The position numbers and the translations under genes were made by a program. The notes below the pieces were generated by a model, which saw only the letters and a list, made by a program, of their open reading frames with translations, was not told the origin of the DNA and did not search any database. A stretch of DNA of 64,000 nucleotides, taken from positions 21,280,427 to 21,344,426 of the forward strand of contig OX031065.1 in NCBI GenBank assembly GCA_943736015.1, given 5' to 3'. Origin of the DNA: Tridacna crocea (Eukaryota; Mollusca; Bivalvia; Cardiida; Cardiidae). Within the stretch, counting starts at the first letter, position 1, and each line of letters opens with the position of its first letter. Of the stretch, positions 46,501 through 61,500 are shown piece after piece.

Positions 46501-49500
46501 CAAATGGTTAATCAATCAGAAGTTGTGTTATTTTCTAATTTAGAAACTTTAGGAAAATTGCAAAGAGTATAGATCTATAGATATTCTTCAGTTTGTTAGC
46601 CCTTGTCAAAATCTGAAATTACCTTTAAATGATAATACACCCAAATCATGGACCAATGAGCTTCCTTTGCTTTGAACGATTTGAAATTTGTTGATGTTGA
46701 CAACTAGGGCTCCGTACCGGTACTCGATATATATCGAAAACCGGTATTTTACGTTCGATAGATATATCGGATCGAACGTTTCTGTATCGAACAAAATATC
46801 GATCATCAAAAGAAAATAAAAGTAAAGCATATAAATACCCAATTTAGTTGTTTTTAACGGCGAAATTCATTACGAGTTTACTTTAGGTAATCTCTAAAGT
46901 CGGGTAGTCGTAGAGGTAGGTGTGGCTACCTGGGAAACTTACAACCAATCGAAATGCGTCATTCTTTATTACTCGCCCTGTACCCGTCACACAATGGATG
47001 ACAATTAGCTAATACCCCTATTCTCGTTCCCCCGTCATGTTGTTTGAAATCTGCAAATTATGCATCAATCAGCAGATTGCAGACAAATTTACGCTGATAA
47101 TTGGTCAATATAGTTGATTAAAGAAAGGTAATGAACATCTCGTGATGTGATCGAGAGGTAGCGATGGAAATAATCGAAGCCGTGACTTTTCAACCTTCCT
47201 AAGATTTTATTTGGTCGATCTTTTAATATTGCCGAAAATGTGGCTCGAAAATCAAATCTCTTTTTCCATTAGATTATCTGAAATCAGTGTTCCGACTCGC
47301 GTAAATTATTGTGTAAATCATTTTATAGACTTGAAATTTGCATAACAAATGTTAATCACGCGCGAGACCTCACGTAAGAAAAAACATGGACAAAAAAAGC
47401 CATTATCTGTTTATCGTGAGTAAAATAATAGGTTTTGATGCTACATGTAGTTCTAATCCTTATTGAGAAATCTATGTCGAATCATGCGAACATACCTATC
47501 CAGAAATTAACACGCATGAAAAATTGTTCGGTGAAAAAAAAAAAACACACGGAAACCCATGACACAACAAAATGTCTCCTTGACATTGTCCGATCAGAGT
47601 CCTCTTAGACTGTCTTTTCAGCTTTTTAATGAGTAGTAAATGTAGATCTAGGTAGAATTCATATTAATTTAGGCCTACATAATTATGAAATTTCAATACA
47701 ATCTAGAAGTGTTAAATTTGCGGTATTTTGTTTTTCAGGTATGCTGAAAAAAGAACAAACACAATTTTCGCATTTTTTTCTTTCTTTTATTGAAAATTGA
47801 AATATCATATGATATATCGAATATCGATCATTTTGTATCGATACAAATATCGTATCGATCAAACTGACCGATACGGAGCCCTATTGACAACTAATGCAGG
47901 GACTGAATTCTAGAAAGATGTCTGTGCCAAATCAATCTTAACATTGTGTTGCTTATTTATGAGTATTTCAGTTTGCAAACAATGATAAATATTGTCCACT
48001 TTCTTATATCGTTATTGTTAGTTAAATTCATTTACAGTTTTTATGTCAAACCTTTGATAGGGAGACTTACATGGGCTGGTAAAAGCAGTTTGAGAGATTT
48101 ATTAGCAAATTCAGTGTATAAGGGATGTGAAGATCAGTAACTTTGGTATGTTCCTGAAGGGCATAATGCACTGTATGCAATAATACCGCTGATCAGAGTA
48201 TTGAGAGACCAGAGGTTCTAATTTACTTACTCCATGTTTCCTTATTAGCCATTGTACAGAATGAATTCATGTACTATTGACATTAATTTCATGAATGTTC
48301 ACCAGATCTATGATTTAAATGCCTTCCAGTTGGCTTGCAAGCGTAATGTTGAATCCAGAAATTATGTGGGTTCTAGTACACTCCGAGAGAAAGTTTTCAA
48401 TTACAATGGCTATTTTATGTCTAATATTGTTATATTAGTTATAGCTTACTGGATTCATCTTTAGATGCAGATCCCAATGTATGTCTTTATGTTACTTATC
48501 ACTCTTATGGATTTAGTTATGAGATCCTGTATGCTGCAACTTGTTATTAGCCTACTAAGGTTAGTAATCATGTTTAAGGTCTTTTTTGTATTAAAATACA
48601 TTGATGCCAGTGCCTAATTACTTCTGGAAAAGTAACCATATTGCAATTATGGAAAGCATTCAAAGAACAATGAAAGCTTGGTGATGACAATTCCAATATG
48701 TCTCTTCAAAAGTAAATATGTCTCATCAAAAACAAAGTTGTCCCTATTAATAAGTGATTTATAAAGAAAAAAAAATGCATCCTTAATATAGTGTTTTAGT
48801 CTGTGTCGAAGTCTATGTTAACTGGAACTAGCCCACAGCAACATCAGCAGTATAGAGATTTAGTAAATAGAGTTATATATTTTTGACATTGTGTTGGAAA
48901 ATAGCAAAATATAAATGCATTTTCTTCCTACAAAATTTAAATGAAGTGTTTTTAGAGCAAACAATACAACTTTTATCATCTGAATGTCAGCATTTTCTCC
49001 TTTTCCCACAACTTGTTCTACTTGCAATTAAATACTATTTTCATTATTTGTACAGTGTTTCATATAATTTGAATTTGGACTTGTCTAGTACTGTGTCGTG
49101 TGGTAGAGTTTACCTTCTGACCCCCAGGCAAATTTTGAGACGGGGGCTAAAATTTTAACAATGCTGGTAGATGTGTACCAGATGATAATACTAAATACTG
49201 CAGCTCTCATGGTTAGGAATAAGAAGACTTATAAAGATTAACTTTTTAAACCCCTAATAAACCTTTGATACCAAGGGTTGGACCAATTATGATCCAAAGG
49301 TGTACTATTCGAACAATCATGAAGAGAGTTTCACAAGATGAAACAACAGACCAAATTTTTGTATCTGTTGGCCTTACTGTAAGGAACTTGTAAGTCTTTG
49401 CTAGGATATGGTCAAGAAAGAATTATCTTTTAAAAATGAGAATGTTTCTTAATCTTTTCTGTTGAAATCATGACTATGCTGTGATCAGGAGAGAATCGCC

Positions 49501-52500
49501 AGGACACAGAAATAAGTCTGATGATCCATTTATGTTAAAATAATAGTTAAGATTTTAATAGATTACTAATTCCTGCCTATACTTTTGCCGACAAATCAAA
49601 TCCTATGATTTCTTCTATCGTATAACAAACTTAATTGCGATCATGTGTTACTTCAGAATGAGTCAAATAGGCAAATCTATTTGTGTTTACCCATGGTACT
49701 AAAACCTTTTCTTTATGGAGAACTAAGAACTCAAAACTTTTAACATCAAATAGTATTCACCAAATTGATGCACTTGTTAGGATATATTTAAAACATGTAT
49801 AGGAATAAGAAGGCCCTGACGGGCCTGAATATTCTCTACTGGCAGAGATTTTGCATTTAAATAAAGCATACATCAGGAATTCATTATGCAAATGGAAAAA
49901 AAATGACATTTTCAACTCAAAATGGCTAGTTTTCTATTTCTGTTTGTTGAATTTTTTCAAACTCAACAGGGTTAAAAAGCTTTTGATGGGATAAACAAGC
50001 TGAAAAATTCACAAAAATCTGATCACAGATAAATACTTTATCATGTAAACAAGCAATGAAATTGTTCAATTTGAAATGGCTACTTTTCCCATACTGTTTG
50101 TCGGATTTTTTTTTTAAAATTGATAGGGTTAAAGCTATTGATGAGATAAACAAACTGTGTAAGTTGCATGAAAATCTGACCAAAAATGAAGACTTTATTG
50201 CGCAAACAAGAAATGAAAGTTTTCAACTTGAAATGGCTACTTTTCCCATACTGTTTGTTGGAATTTTTTCAAAATCAATAGGGTTGAAGCTATTGATAAG
50301 ATAAACAAACTCTGCAAGTTTCATGGACATCTGACCAAAAATAAGACTTTCTCATGTAAACAAGAAATGGAAATTTTCAACTTGAAATGGCTACTTTTCC
50401 CATACTGTTTGTTGGAATTTTTTCAAAATCAATAGGTTTAAAGCTATTGATGAGATAAGCAAACTGTGTAAATTTCACGAAAATCTGACCAAAAATGAAG
50501 ACTTTATCGCGTAAACAAGAAGAAGACTAAAGATTGGATGGATGAATGGATGGACAGACAGACGGACGGACAACGGAAACCACCCCATGACATAAGCTCT
50601 GCTGGCTTTCAGCCAGTAGAGCTAAAAAAAGTTTATATCAGCCTAGAAATAGAGTAAAAGCAATGCAATGGAACAGTTTCACACTCAAAACATTCATACA
50701 ATTTCTTAAAAATTTAAGTGTGAAACTATTCCAACTGACATTTTCTTCAAAATCTTCTTTTCTTGGTTCTAATTCAAAATATTTTTTTTTGTTTAAGAAA
50801 TGTTAATGCATTAAACACAACATATCTAAATAAGATGACTTAACAAGACTTTTTAAAGAAATGAGAACGTTTTTTCCTTCTCCTGTAAAATTTTCCAATA
50901 TGCAGATGGAATAGTTTCGCTTTCAGCCCTCGATTACTGCTGGTCAGCTAAAGAGGTTGGTTGGATTGACCTTCCTCATTGAACTTACATGCAGGTCAGT
51001 TCTTTTCAACCAAAGAACTTTATGGTTTTATTTATCATCATTCCATGTTAGTTAGATATCTATTTAGAGTACTGCATCTTTTCTCTTTCTCTCTTTCCCC
51101 CTACCACTACAAATACACTTAGGTTTTAGACTATTTAAAAGTTCAAAGATAGTATAAAAAAGCAGCTAATTTGAAACTTTCATGTTAAATTGCAGAAAAA
51201 AGTGTCACCCATGTGTAAACCATTGGGAAATTTACCAGTCATTAATCTATAGGCATAGTGCGTATCAATAAAGAGGCTGTGACTGATTAACTAAACAATA
51301 GTAGAGATACATTAATGTCAGAAACATATTCAGTGTCTACCTACACCTTTACATTGTTGTCAAAACACATAAGAGTTTTGGAAAACTGGCAAAAGCCAGC
51401 TGATAAGTAGCCTTGGCATTCTTATTCAAAACATTCTTTCCACTAAAGCCAAATCTCATATTGGTGAATTCAACCAACCTTTGAACCAAAAAAGGAAAAA
51501 AGCCCACAATAAATCAACTTTTCAAGTTGAAAATTTCTTATTAATGTTTACAGGTTAAAGTCTGTCTTTTTTGTCTGATTTTCATGAAAATCACACAGTT
51601 TGTTTATCTTATCAGTAGCTTCAACCCTATCGATTTTGAGAAAAATCCAACAAACAGTATGGGAAAACTAGCCATTTCAAGTTGAAAATTTCAAATTCTT
51701 GTTTATGGGATAAAGTTTTTCTTTCTTGTCAGATTTTCATGAAAATCACACAGTTTTTTTTTTTTATCTTATCAGTAGCTTCAACTCTTTTGATATTGAG
51801 AAAAAAATCCAACAAACTGTATTGGAAAAGTAGCTATTTCAAGTTGAAAATTTCAAATTCTTGTTTATGGAATGAAATGTGCATTTGTAATTGGATTTTT
51901 GTGAAACTTGCACAGTTTGTTTATCTCACCAATAGCTTCAACCCTATCAATTTAGAAATAAATCCAACAAACAGTATGGGAAAAGAAACCATTTCCTGTT
52001 GAAAATTACCAATTCTTGTTTACGTGATAAAGTCTGCATTTCTTGTTTGTGTTTCTGCATCATGAATTCATAATGACTGTATGCTAGCATAAAAGCAAAA
52101 TTTAATTCTCTGCCAGTAGGGCATATTCAGGCCCTTCAGGGCCTTCTAGTTACTGTATTTTTTGCTTGTTTGGAATGGAACTTTGAAGTCTCAAGTCAAA
52201 TTGATTACAGACTTGATAGACATGTTTGTTGCATTACCTGCCTTTTGCAATTATTATACCTCCTGGACAGCTGGCAGTGGGATGGGCATATCTTGCAACA
52301 ATTTGCCACTCTTGTTTCATTATCATTTGGCCTTGAACCTCAATATTTTGTATTTATCTTTATCGTAGACTTTTTTGCATAGTGCTCAGGTGAGTTATAT
52401 AGGACCATCATGGTCCTCTTGTTTTATTTCTATCTCCACTCTGGAGACAAAATCAGAAAAATAACACCCGAGTTAACTCTTCGGTAAGAGTCATGGCTGC

Positions 52501-55500
52501 ATAACAAAGGTAAATTACCTGTGATTCAAAGATAAGCTTTGATTGGACATCTGTGATATTCAAAATCACAACAATAACATTGAAGCTACCCTCTCAATTG
52601 ATTGTAGGGAAAAAAATGTTTTGATTACAATTACAGTTTCTGAGATAGCTTACTTGATAGATCCTCTCAGTTATGGGTATTAAGGTCATAGGTTTGAATC
52701 CCAGTAGAGACAAAGAAGGTTTGCAGCTTTTTTGGCTTGGCTGTTTTTGAAGAAAACATCAAGGTATTATAGAAATGTCAACATCTGCATTGTCTCCATG
52801 CAAAACTTTAACATTTTATGATACAGTATCTCTGTTATTAAGAAGATATTTACTTCAAACTTAGGCTGGTTGTTAACTATGAAAAAGGCAACTAACAAAG
52901 TGTTTTTAACAAACCTGTAGTAATGCTCCTTTTTGGACTTGAAGATTTTCATGGTTTTGGCACCCCATGTGTGCTCTTGTTTGCCTTGATTTGCTCTTGC
53001 TAAGATAAAAGTTTCATATCATAGTGATATTTTTCTATAAGGTCAACCAGAATACCAACTCTCCCCCCCCCCCCATTTTGCCCTGCCCATCCCAGTTAAG
53101 CCCCCCATCACCCCCCCCCCACCTTTATCACCCTGTTTAGTAGTAGTACACCATCTCCTAATGGTATGTGTAACAAAGCCTGCTTATATTGGGTATTTTG
53201 TTTGAAAAACTTTTGTTAAAAAAATTATAGGTCAGAGAGTAAAAGAAATTACTGATATTTCCTTTAATGTTATTTCATTTTAGGATGGTCAAAGACTTGG
53301 AACAAGTGATGGAATCTACAGAAAACAGAGGTATTTTAAATGTGAACAAGAAACTGGCATATTTGTACCATTACATAGGATAAGGAAAACTAGCAAGCAG
53401 CAACCATCAAGGAAACCAAAGGCAGAAAGTGTTGCAGGACCATATATGCACTATGGTGACGTTAATTTTTCTGGACTCACAATTGGCACAAGAGTGGTAT
53501 GGATGAGTGATCATGGACCCGAACGTGGGGAAGTGAAATGGATTGGTGTTCTGCCAGACAGCAGAAGGGTGGATGACTACACAGTTGGAGTTGAATTTGT
53601 CAGTATTTTTTTTTTTCATTTTTGACCAGGCATCAAAATTTAAGGCTTTGTTTGAATTAAAAACCCTTTGTTTACAACAAATTAGATATACATGTACATG
53701 TAGCTGCTATGTTTGTGAAGAGTTTAAATACACTATTGAAAAAAGAAAATAAAATACTGGTTATGTGGTTATCAAACAAGGTTTTAAAAAACTCCCCCAC
53801 AGGGTTGTATAGATAGGGGCTTATTTTTTAACCCTTTACCAAACAATGACTGGTTTTTACGACCCTGAGATAGAAGCCTTTTGAAAACATTGTGGGAAAA
53901 GGAGAAAATGCTGGTAACCAGCATTTTCTCCTTTTCTCTCAATGTTTTCTACCCTGCTGGACATGGAAACAAATTTTGTTTTTTTTAGTTACATTTATTT
54001 TATCATCTGCAATTGCTTTGAATTTGGACCAGTCTACAATTTTGTCATTTGGTAAAGGATTAAAGGGTACGGTAACTCTTTTATTTCATTATCAAATTTG
54101 ATTTCCCATTTGGCCAAACATTGAGTGGTAACAAGTGAAGTTTAGATAGCTTGCAACAGGCGAAAAGGGGCATTCCAACACCAGCATAAAGTGTCGCCTC
54201 TGATCAGCCAGCACAGTCCGCGCAGGCTTATCCAAAATGAGACTTTCCGTTTCTATGTGATTTTACTGTTTTGTGCAAATTCTCCAACACGGCAAAGGGA
54301 ATCAAATGCTGGCTGCAGTTGTTTTTAGTTAAAATTTGAGTAAAAATAGGGACATATAACTGTGTCAAAAATATTTTAATTACATGTCCTTCTTGTATGG
54401 GGCCACTTTTGGTATCCAAGTTTTAAGAAAATGTCTTCAGGAATGATAGAAATTTTATATAATGTTTTTGCATGATGACACAAATGACAACAATGCAGAT
54501 GACCCCAGGGGTATGACAATACATCTCCCTCAACCTTTTCTTAGAAAACAGCTAAATTAACAAGCCCTAGGGAACTAACTACAGCTTAATATTACTTTTT
54601 TTTGAAATACATGTACCTACAAGTTTTAACTACATAATTATGCAATTATTGACAGTTTTAGTAAAATTCATGATGGGTGTATTAACTCATTACCAAATTG
54701 AAAGCATTTGCAGATGACAAAATAAAAGTGACTGAAAATTTGAAATTTGCATTGTAAATAGTAGAAAACATTGTGAGAAAAGGAGAAAATGCTGGTTGCC
54801 AGCATTTTTTCCTTTTCCCGCAATGTTTTCTAAAGGCTTCTTTCTCAGGGTCATCTAAAGTAGGAATTGTGTGGTAATGGGTTCAACTGAAAACATGGGA
54901 GTTTATGTGATAAGAACTTCTCATTGATTGCAGGATAATCCGGTTGGTTCTGGCACTGGTAAATACAAGGATGAGCGTCTTTTTACCGCGAAACAGGGTC
55001 ATGCCTCCTTGGTTCCTATTTTAGGTCTAATGACAGAGGAGGCATTTATTGGAACAGCTGAAGCTCAGCCCCCATTTGAGGAAACATGTATGTAAACTAT
55101 TAGGATATGAAGTTAATAATGCGAATATTTGACACTGAAAAGCTAATTTCTGAACCCTTTACTTCTCATTGCCGAGTTACCCTTAGGTAGAGGGCTTTTG
55201 AAAAATATTGTGGGAAAAGGAGAAAATGCTGGTTACCAGCATCTTCTCCATTTCCCACAATATTTTCAACCGTATCAAATATTTCATACCCTATCAAAGA
55301 AAATTTGAATTATTTGAACCACATTAAAACCAAACTGAAAGCATTTTGCAGATGAGAAATTGAATTTAGCTCTATTGGTGGTATCTGTCTTTGAAATGGT
55401 AGAAAGTATGAGAAAAAATGTGATATGCTGGTTACCATCATTTTTCCCTATTCCACAATGTTTTCAAGTCTTTTTCCCTAGGGTTGTTAGAAGTCAGTGT

Positions 55501-58500
55501 GGTAGAAGTTAAACCATTTTAGTTCTGTATTGATAAGAGGGACAGTCTCATTTAGTACAAAATGCCTGTAATACTAGGTTGTTTTTTGCCAGAATGTCTG
55601 GTAAAAAGGCAAACAGTGCAGATTCAAAATCAGACAGCCTGAACCATGCTCTGGCAAAAGGGGCTTAACCCTTTCCCAAATGACAAATTTTAGACTGTCC
55701 CAAACTCAAAGTGTTTGCAGATGACAATCTTGAATTTGATGAGAATGGCAGAAAGCTTTCCGAAAGACTAGAAAACGCTATGGGAAAAGCAGAAATTGCT
55801 CGTTACCAGCAATTTCTCCTTTCCCACAGTGTTTTCTGAAGACTTGTACTGCAGACACGTAAAAACCATTTATCTTGTCATCTTCAAATGCTTTCAATTT
55901 GGACAAGTCCAGAATGGTTGTTTGGTAAAGAGTGAAAGGCGGGTATTTAGATTTTTCACATCTCACTAAATTAAAAAATACATGTATCTGTATCACTGAA
56001 ATTTATATGAAGAAACAATAACAAATCATCAATAAGTAAGAATCATAGAATTACAAAAAAAATATATTTTTTTGGATGATGTTCCCTTAAAAGGCTATGT
56101 AGCATATTAAGGTGTTTTTAGATTTCGTGCCAGAAATAAAAGAATCTTAAATTCCATAAGATGACAAACATGTAATTATTTTCCATAATGTGTTCTTTGG
56201 ATGCTATGTTTGAAGCTTTGTCTGTGTATTTCTGGTATGTTAAGAGCAAGATGCTCTTGTGAAAATAGAACATGTTTCCCGTCTGTGTCGACCTGGGCCG
56301 TAGTAAATCTCTAATTTCTCTTGTTGTCAGATGATTTTCGACTACTGGTAATCAGCATTTTGTCCTTTTTAGCAGAAGATACTCATATCTACGCATTGCT
56401 TGTAGGAGCTTGTGGAAAACATGGTGGCAAAAGGTGAAATTGGTCTGACGAGCAATTTCACCTTTTGTCCCAATGTTTTCTATGCTATCAAAAGGTACCA
56501 TATACACATAAGAAACAGCTTCATCCTTGCTGTTATTTATGGTCAGTTAGAGATACCATATAAATATGTCATGGGGTAAAGGGTTAAACATGCAGTTATT
56601 TCACAATGCATTAGGCTGAGATGGCCCTTCTAATGTTGCAGTGGATGATATCAAGATAGAGGAGCAGCAGCAGTTACTGGATGCTGTGGCACAATCTAGG
56701 AAACAAGAGGCACAGGCGAAGGTCGAAGTGGGAGAAATGCCTTCAGTGGAAGAAACTGGTTACCATTCCTCCCAGTCAAAGAAAACTTTTCCAGCATCGC
56801 AGGGAGTCAACCCTCTGTATGAATACAACAGGAACAAATCTGGTAAAGTTAATTTTAAGGTAGTGGACCCGTAATACTTCTAGTACAGCCTGGCATAAAA
56901 TTTCTGGACAGTTGATAAAGTCAGATTTATACAGATATAATACTTTTACACATTTTTAACCGACCAGACATTCCTGTTATGTCTATCTTGAAATTATTTC
57001 TTGATACTTTTGTTAATTTTCAGAAAAGGGAGGTAATTATCATATTCCTTTGTGATGAGAATATAGTGGTTTTTTACTTATAAATGATAATTCTAGAAAG
57101 GACAAAAAGGAAAAAGTGGCTTGGTGAAAGTAGTACAACAATACTCATTTTCAATGTTAGCAAATTTTGCAGGATACTATTATAGTGGAAATAACTGTTT
57201 TCTATTACGGGTTTACTACATTAATTATCAACTCTTTACTCTAAAAACCTGTGTTTTATTGACCCTGTAGCGGAGGCCAGTAGCTCAGTCGACTACATAC
57301 AAGTCTTGAAACCAGGAGCTTGGGTAATATCATTATGATGGAAGTCACTGTGCTTGGATTCATTCCACCCTTACCACTAATCATGGTTTAAACTATGGCT
57401 ATATGAGGAAATAGCCAGTGGCCTGGAAAGAAGATTATACAAAGTCAGAGTTTTAGATAGAGGGCATGATTTTGATTTTAAAATTAAAATCTTTAAATAT
57501 TTTGCACCAAACCCAATATTATGGGTACTCATTAGAATGGTCTCAACAAGACGATTCTAATGAGTACACACAGCATAGGGTTTGAAGGAGAAATAATGGA
57601 TATAGAGTACTATCAATCTCAGAGACTCAGATAAGCATTGATTGGTGGACTTGCTGCCGTAATGGCTTAGTAATTTTGAAAATGATATCAAACACCAATC
57701 AAACAAATTAATTCTACCAGACAACAACATTTTTGACTGGTCCACATTGAAAGCACTTGCAGACGACAAAATAAACATAATTCAAAAGCTGAAATTTAAT
57801 ATCCAGCAGGGAAGAAAACATTGTGGAAAAAAGAGAAAATGCTGGTTACCAGCATTTTCTCCTTTTCCCACAATGTTTTCAAAAAGCTTCTATGTCCGAG
57901 TCTAAAAAACCAGGGATTGTTTGGTAAAGGGTTAAATGGCCCTGAAGAAGAAAGCTTCGAAAGAAAAGTCTTGGCTGAGAACATTGTGCTGATGACCAGT
58001 AGTATCTGTGGGGGGGGGGGGTGTTTACCAGTGTTTCCTTCACTTCAGGTTAAGGAAAAGTTTCATAGTTAAAGGCTTTAAAGCCACATTTAATTTTTTG
58101 CCTATGATAGCTTTCAACTTAGAAAAGCAAAAGTTTTTGTCAGATGAAGAGCTAATTTGTAATTGTTTTATCAATAACTTTGAACATCTATTCTTTGCTT
58201 TTCACATTACAGATTATTTAGACGAAGGACTGGAGAAAGCCCTGGTTTATGGCAGTCAAGCAGGGAAGCAAACCCGCACTAAATCTATACCTCAGCCTGA
58301 CCCTGACCTTGAAGTGGGCTCCCTAGTTGAAGTGATGTCATCAAGGCCCCTGTATGGTGTGATAAAATGGATTGGACATCTCCCTGACCAGAAAGAACCC
58401 ACAAAACCAATTGCTGGCTTAGAGATGGTTTGTGAAATAATTTCAGTATTGACAGCTACAAATTAACCCTTTACCAGATGACAAAATTTAAGCCTTGTCC

Positions 58501-61500
58501 AAATTGAAATTGAAAGCATTTGCAGACAATAATTTTTGTGTGGCTCAAATGGTGCAGACTTTCTTTGAAAGGGTAGAAAACATTGTGGGAAAAGGAGAAA
58601 ACACTGGTTTCCAGCATTTTCTCCATTTCCCACCGTGTTTTCTTTCCCAAATACTAGTATATGAAATCCTGACATGAGTACTTAAAGTTTCCCAAGGTCA
58701 TTGAAAGGCGGCATTGTATGGGAAAGGGATAAAGCAAGTGTATACAGATGAACTGTGCTCTGGTAAACACAGGTTTGATACATTACCTTTGTGGATGATA
58801 CAAAGCAAGTTGTCATATAATTAGAGATACACAATAATATTATTGTTTAAGAAATAGATTAAATCATGAGGTAGAATCATCCTTTGATATGCATAAAATT
58901 GACCTATTGTAAAAGGTTTTAGCCTATGTAAGCCCACAGGTGCGGACTGCACAGGCCGATATAGGCCAATACCTTTTGCAGATGTATTAAACGACAAAAT
59001 TTTAGGCTTGTCCAAATTGAAAGCATTTGCAGATGAAAAAATAAAAGTGACTGGAAATTTGAAATTTCTTTTGTTAAGGGTAGAAGACATTGTGGGAAAA
59101 GGAGAAAATGCTGGTTACCAGCATTTTCTCCTTTTCCCACAATGCTTTCTAAAGGCTTCTTTCTCAGGGGTGTCAAACGTAGGGATTGTGTGGTATTGGG
59201 TTAAGCTTTCTTTCCACAGAGCATGCCTCAGATGCTGTTTATCTGATTGTGTAGCATTTTTGATCTGTTTCAAAAAGATACATCAATTATTTAATGCTTG
59301 AAATTTGCTTTCGAAACTTTGAGCTTTCAGCACTTTTTCAAGAAATAGTGCTGTCAGGAGAGAATTTCAAAATGGAATTCTGTCCCTTTTATTTGGGAAA
59401 TTTTGATGTGTGTTAACAATATTTTGGTTGAAATTGAAATCAAATTTAATTTTGCACTATGCAATTGCTTTTAATTTAGACAAGTCTAAAATTATGTTAA
59501 CTCTTTACCAAAGGACAAAATTTTGGTCTTTGCTAGTAGAAAGCATTTGCAGACAACAATTTCAGTGTGGCTGAAACAGTGCAAGTTTTTCTGGAACAAA
59601 AGAAATCAGTGCGGGAATAGGAGAAAATGCTGGTTACCAGCATTTTCTCCTTTTCCCACAATGTTTGCAAGAGCTTTCTTTCTTGGGATCATTAAAAGTC
59701 GGGATTGTGTGGGAAAGGGTTAATTGGTAAAAGTTATCATGTTCTCTGTGTTTAATTCAGGAAGAAGAAATCTCAGCTGGGACAGATGGGACATTTGGGA
59801 AGTTCAGACCTTTTGAGTGTCCCCCTCGAAAAGGATTTTTTGTTCCCTTATATAAGTGTAAAAAAGACAAACGATTTGCAGACCCTAAATCTCCTAACTT
59901 TACAAGTAATTTATCGGACATAAACTTTGGAAGTACGGAGACCCCAGACCTTCCAGGCACTGTGTCACCTCCTGATTCACTTGAAGACATTTCTGTGATT
60001 TGTGGAAAAGGACGTGGAATTCAAGGACATCATAACTCGTGTTATATGGACGCAACAGTATTAGCCATGTTTTATTTTACGACTGTGTTTGATTCAGTCT
60101 TGTATCGGCTTTCAACTCCAAACGATCTAAAAGAGTATGAAGAAATTCAGCAAGTTTTAAAAGAAGGCATAGTGAATCCCTTAAGAAGGTAAAATTATTT
60201 TACTGATGAGTTTTTTATCAAACAATATAATGCTTTTATGATTCAAGAGGAAAAGGCTTTTAACTCTTTACCACCCTGAGATAGAAGCCTTTTGAAAACA
60301 TTGTAGGAAAAGGATAAAATGCTGGTAACCACCATTTCCTCCTTTTCCCACAATGTTTTCTACCCTGTTGGAAACAAATTTCAATTTTTGGGTCTCATTT
60401 ATTTTGTCGTCTGCAAATGCTTTCAATTTGGACCAGTGTAAAATTTTGTTGCGTGGTAAAGGGTTAAAAACATTGTTGAAGTAGGAGAAAATGTTGGTAA
60501 CCAATATTTTCTTTTGCCACTAAGGTCTCTCCTCTGTCTAAAGCAAAGCGTCATTTTTTCACACATTTAGTATGTCCTATGTAAATTCTTTCCATAGAGG
60601 TGGGTTTAAAATATCATTGTCTGGTAATGTGTCAACTCTTTAGTTTACTAGACATAAAATTTTAGTCTACTTGAACTTGAAAGCATATGCAGATGACAAA
60701 AATAAAAATGAAACAAAAACTGAAATATGTTCTTGAAATGAAAGAAGACTGTTGAATTTCCACAATCTTATCTATAGGCTTTTTACTCAGGGTCGTTAAA
60801 AGTCGGCATTGTGTGGTAAAGAGTTAAACCTTTGTCATATAATACTGTTTTCTTGGCCCTGAAGAAGAAGGCTTCAGAAACATTAATGAAAAAGGGGAAA
60901 AAGAATGCTGAAAACTAGCATTTGTTTATATTTTCCCATGTTTTCTACTATTAACTGAAGAAAATTCATTATTTCATTCATGTTTAATTTGTTGACTGCA
61001 AATGCTTCCAATTTGGACAAGTCTGAAACTGAGTGATGTAGTCAAGAGCTATAGGCAGTTTTGACTAGTTAATAGCATTTTATCCATTTTCCTCAGTGTT
61101 TTCAAAGTATTAACCCTTTACCACAAAATGTCAACTTTTAATGCCCCTCAGGAAGAAGCCTTTTGAAAACATTGTGGGAAAAGAAGAAAATGCTGGTTAC
61201 CAGCATTTTCCCCTTCTCCCACAATGTTTTCTACACTTCCTGGACCAAATTCAATATTTCAGTCACATTGATTCTGTTGTCTTCAAATGCTTTTAATTTC
61301 AGCAAGTCAAAAATTTTGTCGTTTGGTAAAGAGTTAAGGGGAGGGCTGATAAATCACAGGATTGTAAGATAAATGGTGAAAAGTGTACATTCTTGTAAGA
61401 ATATTTCAGGTTTGTTGTGATGGCGGAAAAAGCTTTGGAGTATGTTTTATTTTTTTGGCACATGACAAAATTTTAACCTGCCAAATTGAAAGCATTTTGC

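Larger units (their letters stand above)
40957..53283 (+). other. CYLD intron 1 (12.3 kb, transposon-filled)
   Basis: Donor GTAAGT, acceptor TTTTAG. It contains the family A, hAT-like, HINE, foldback and satellite elements listed separately. The stretches 45.7-46.3, 47.9-49.0, 49.1-49.8 and 52.2-53.2 kb show no gene or recognised family apart from small fragments (family A at about 48980-49110, C-runs at 53070-53118). Confidence 0.85.
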
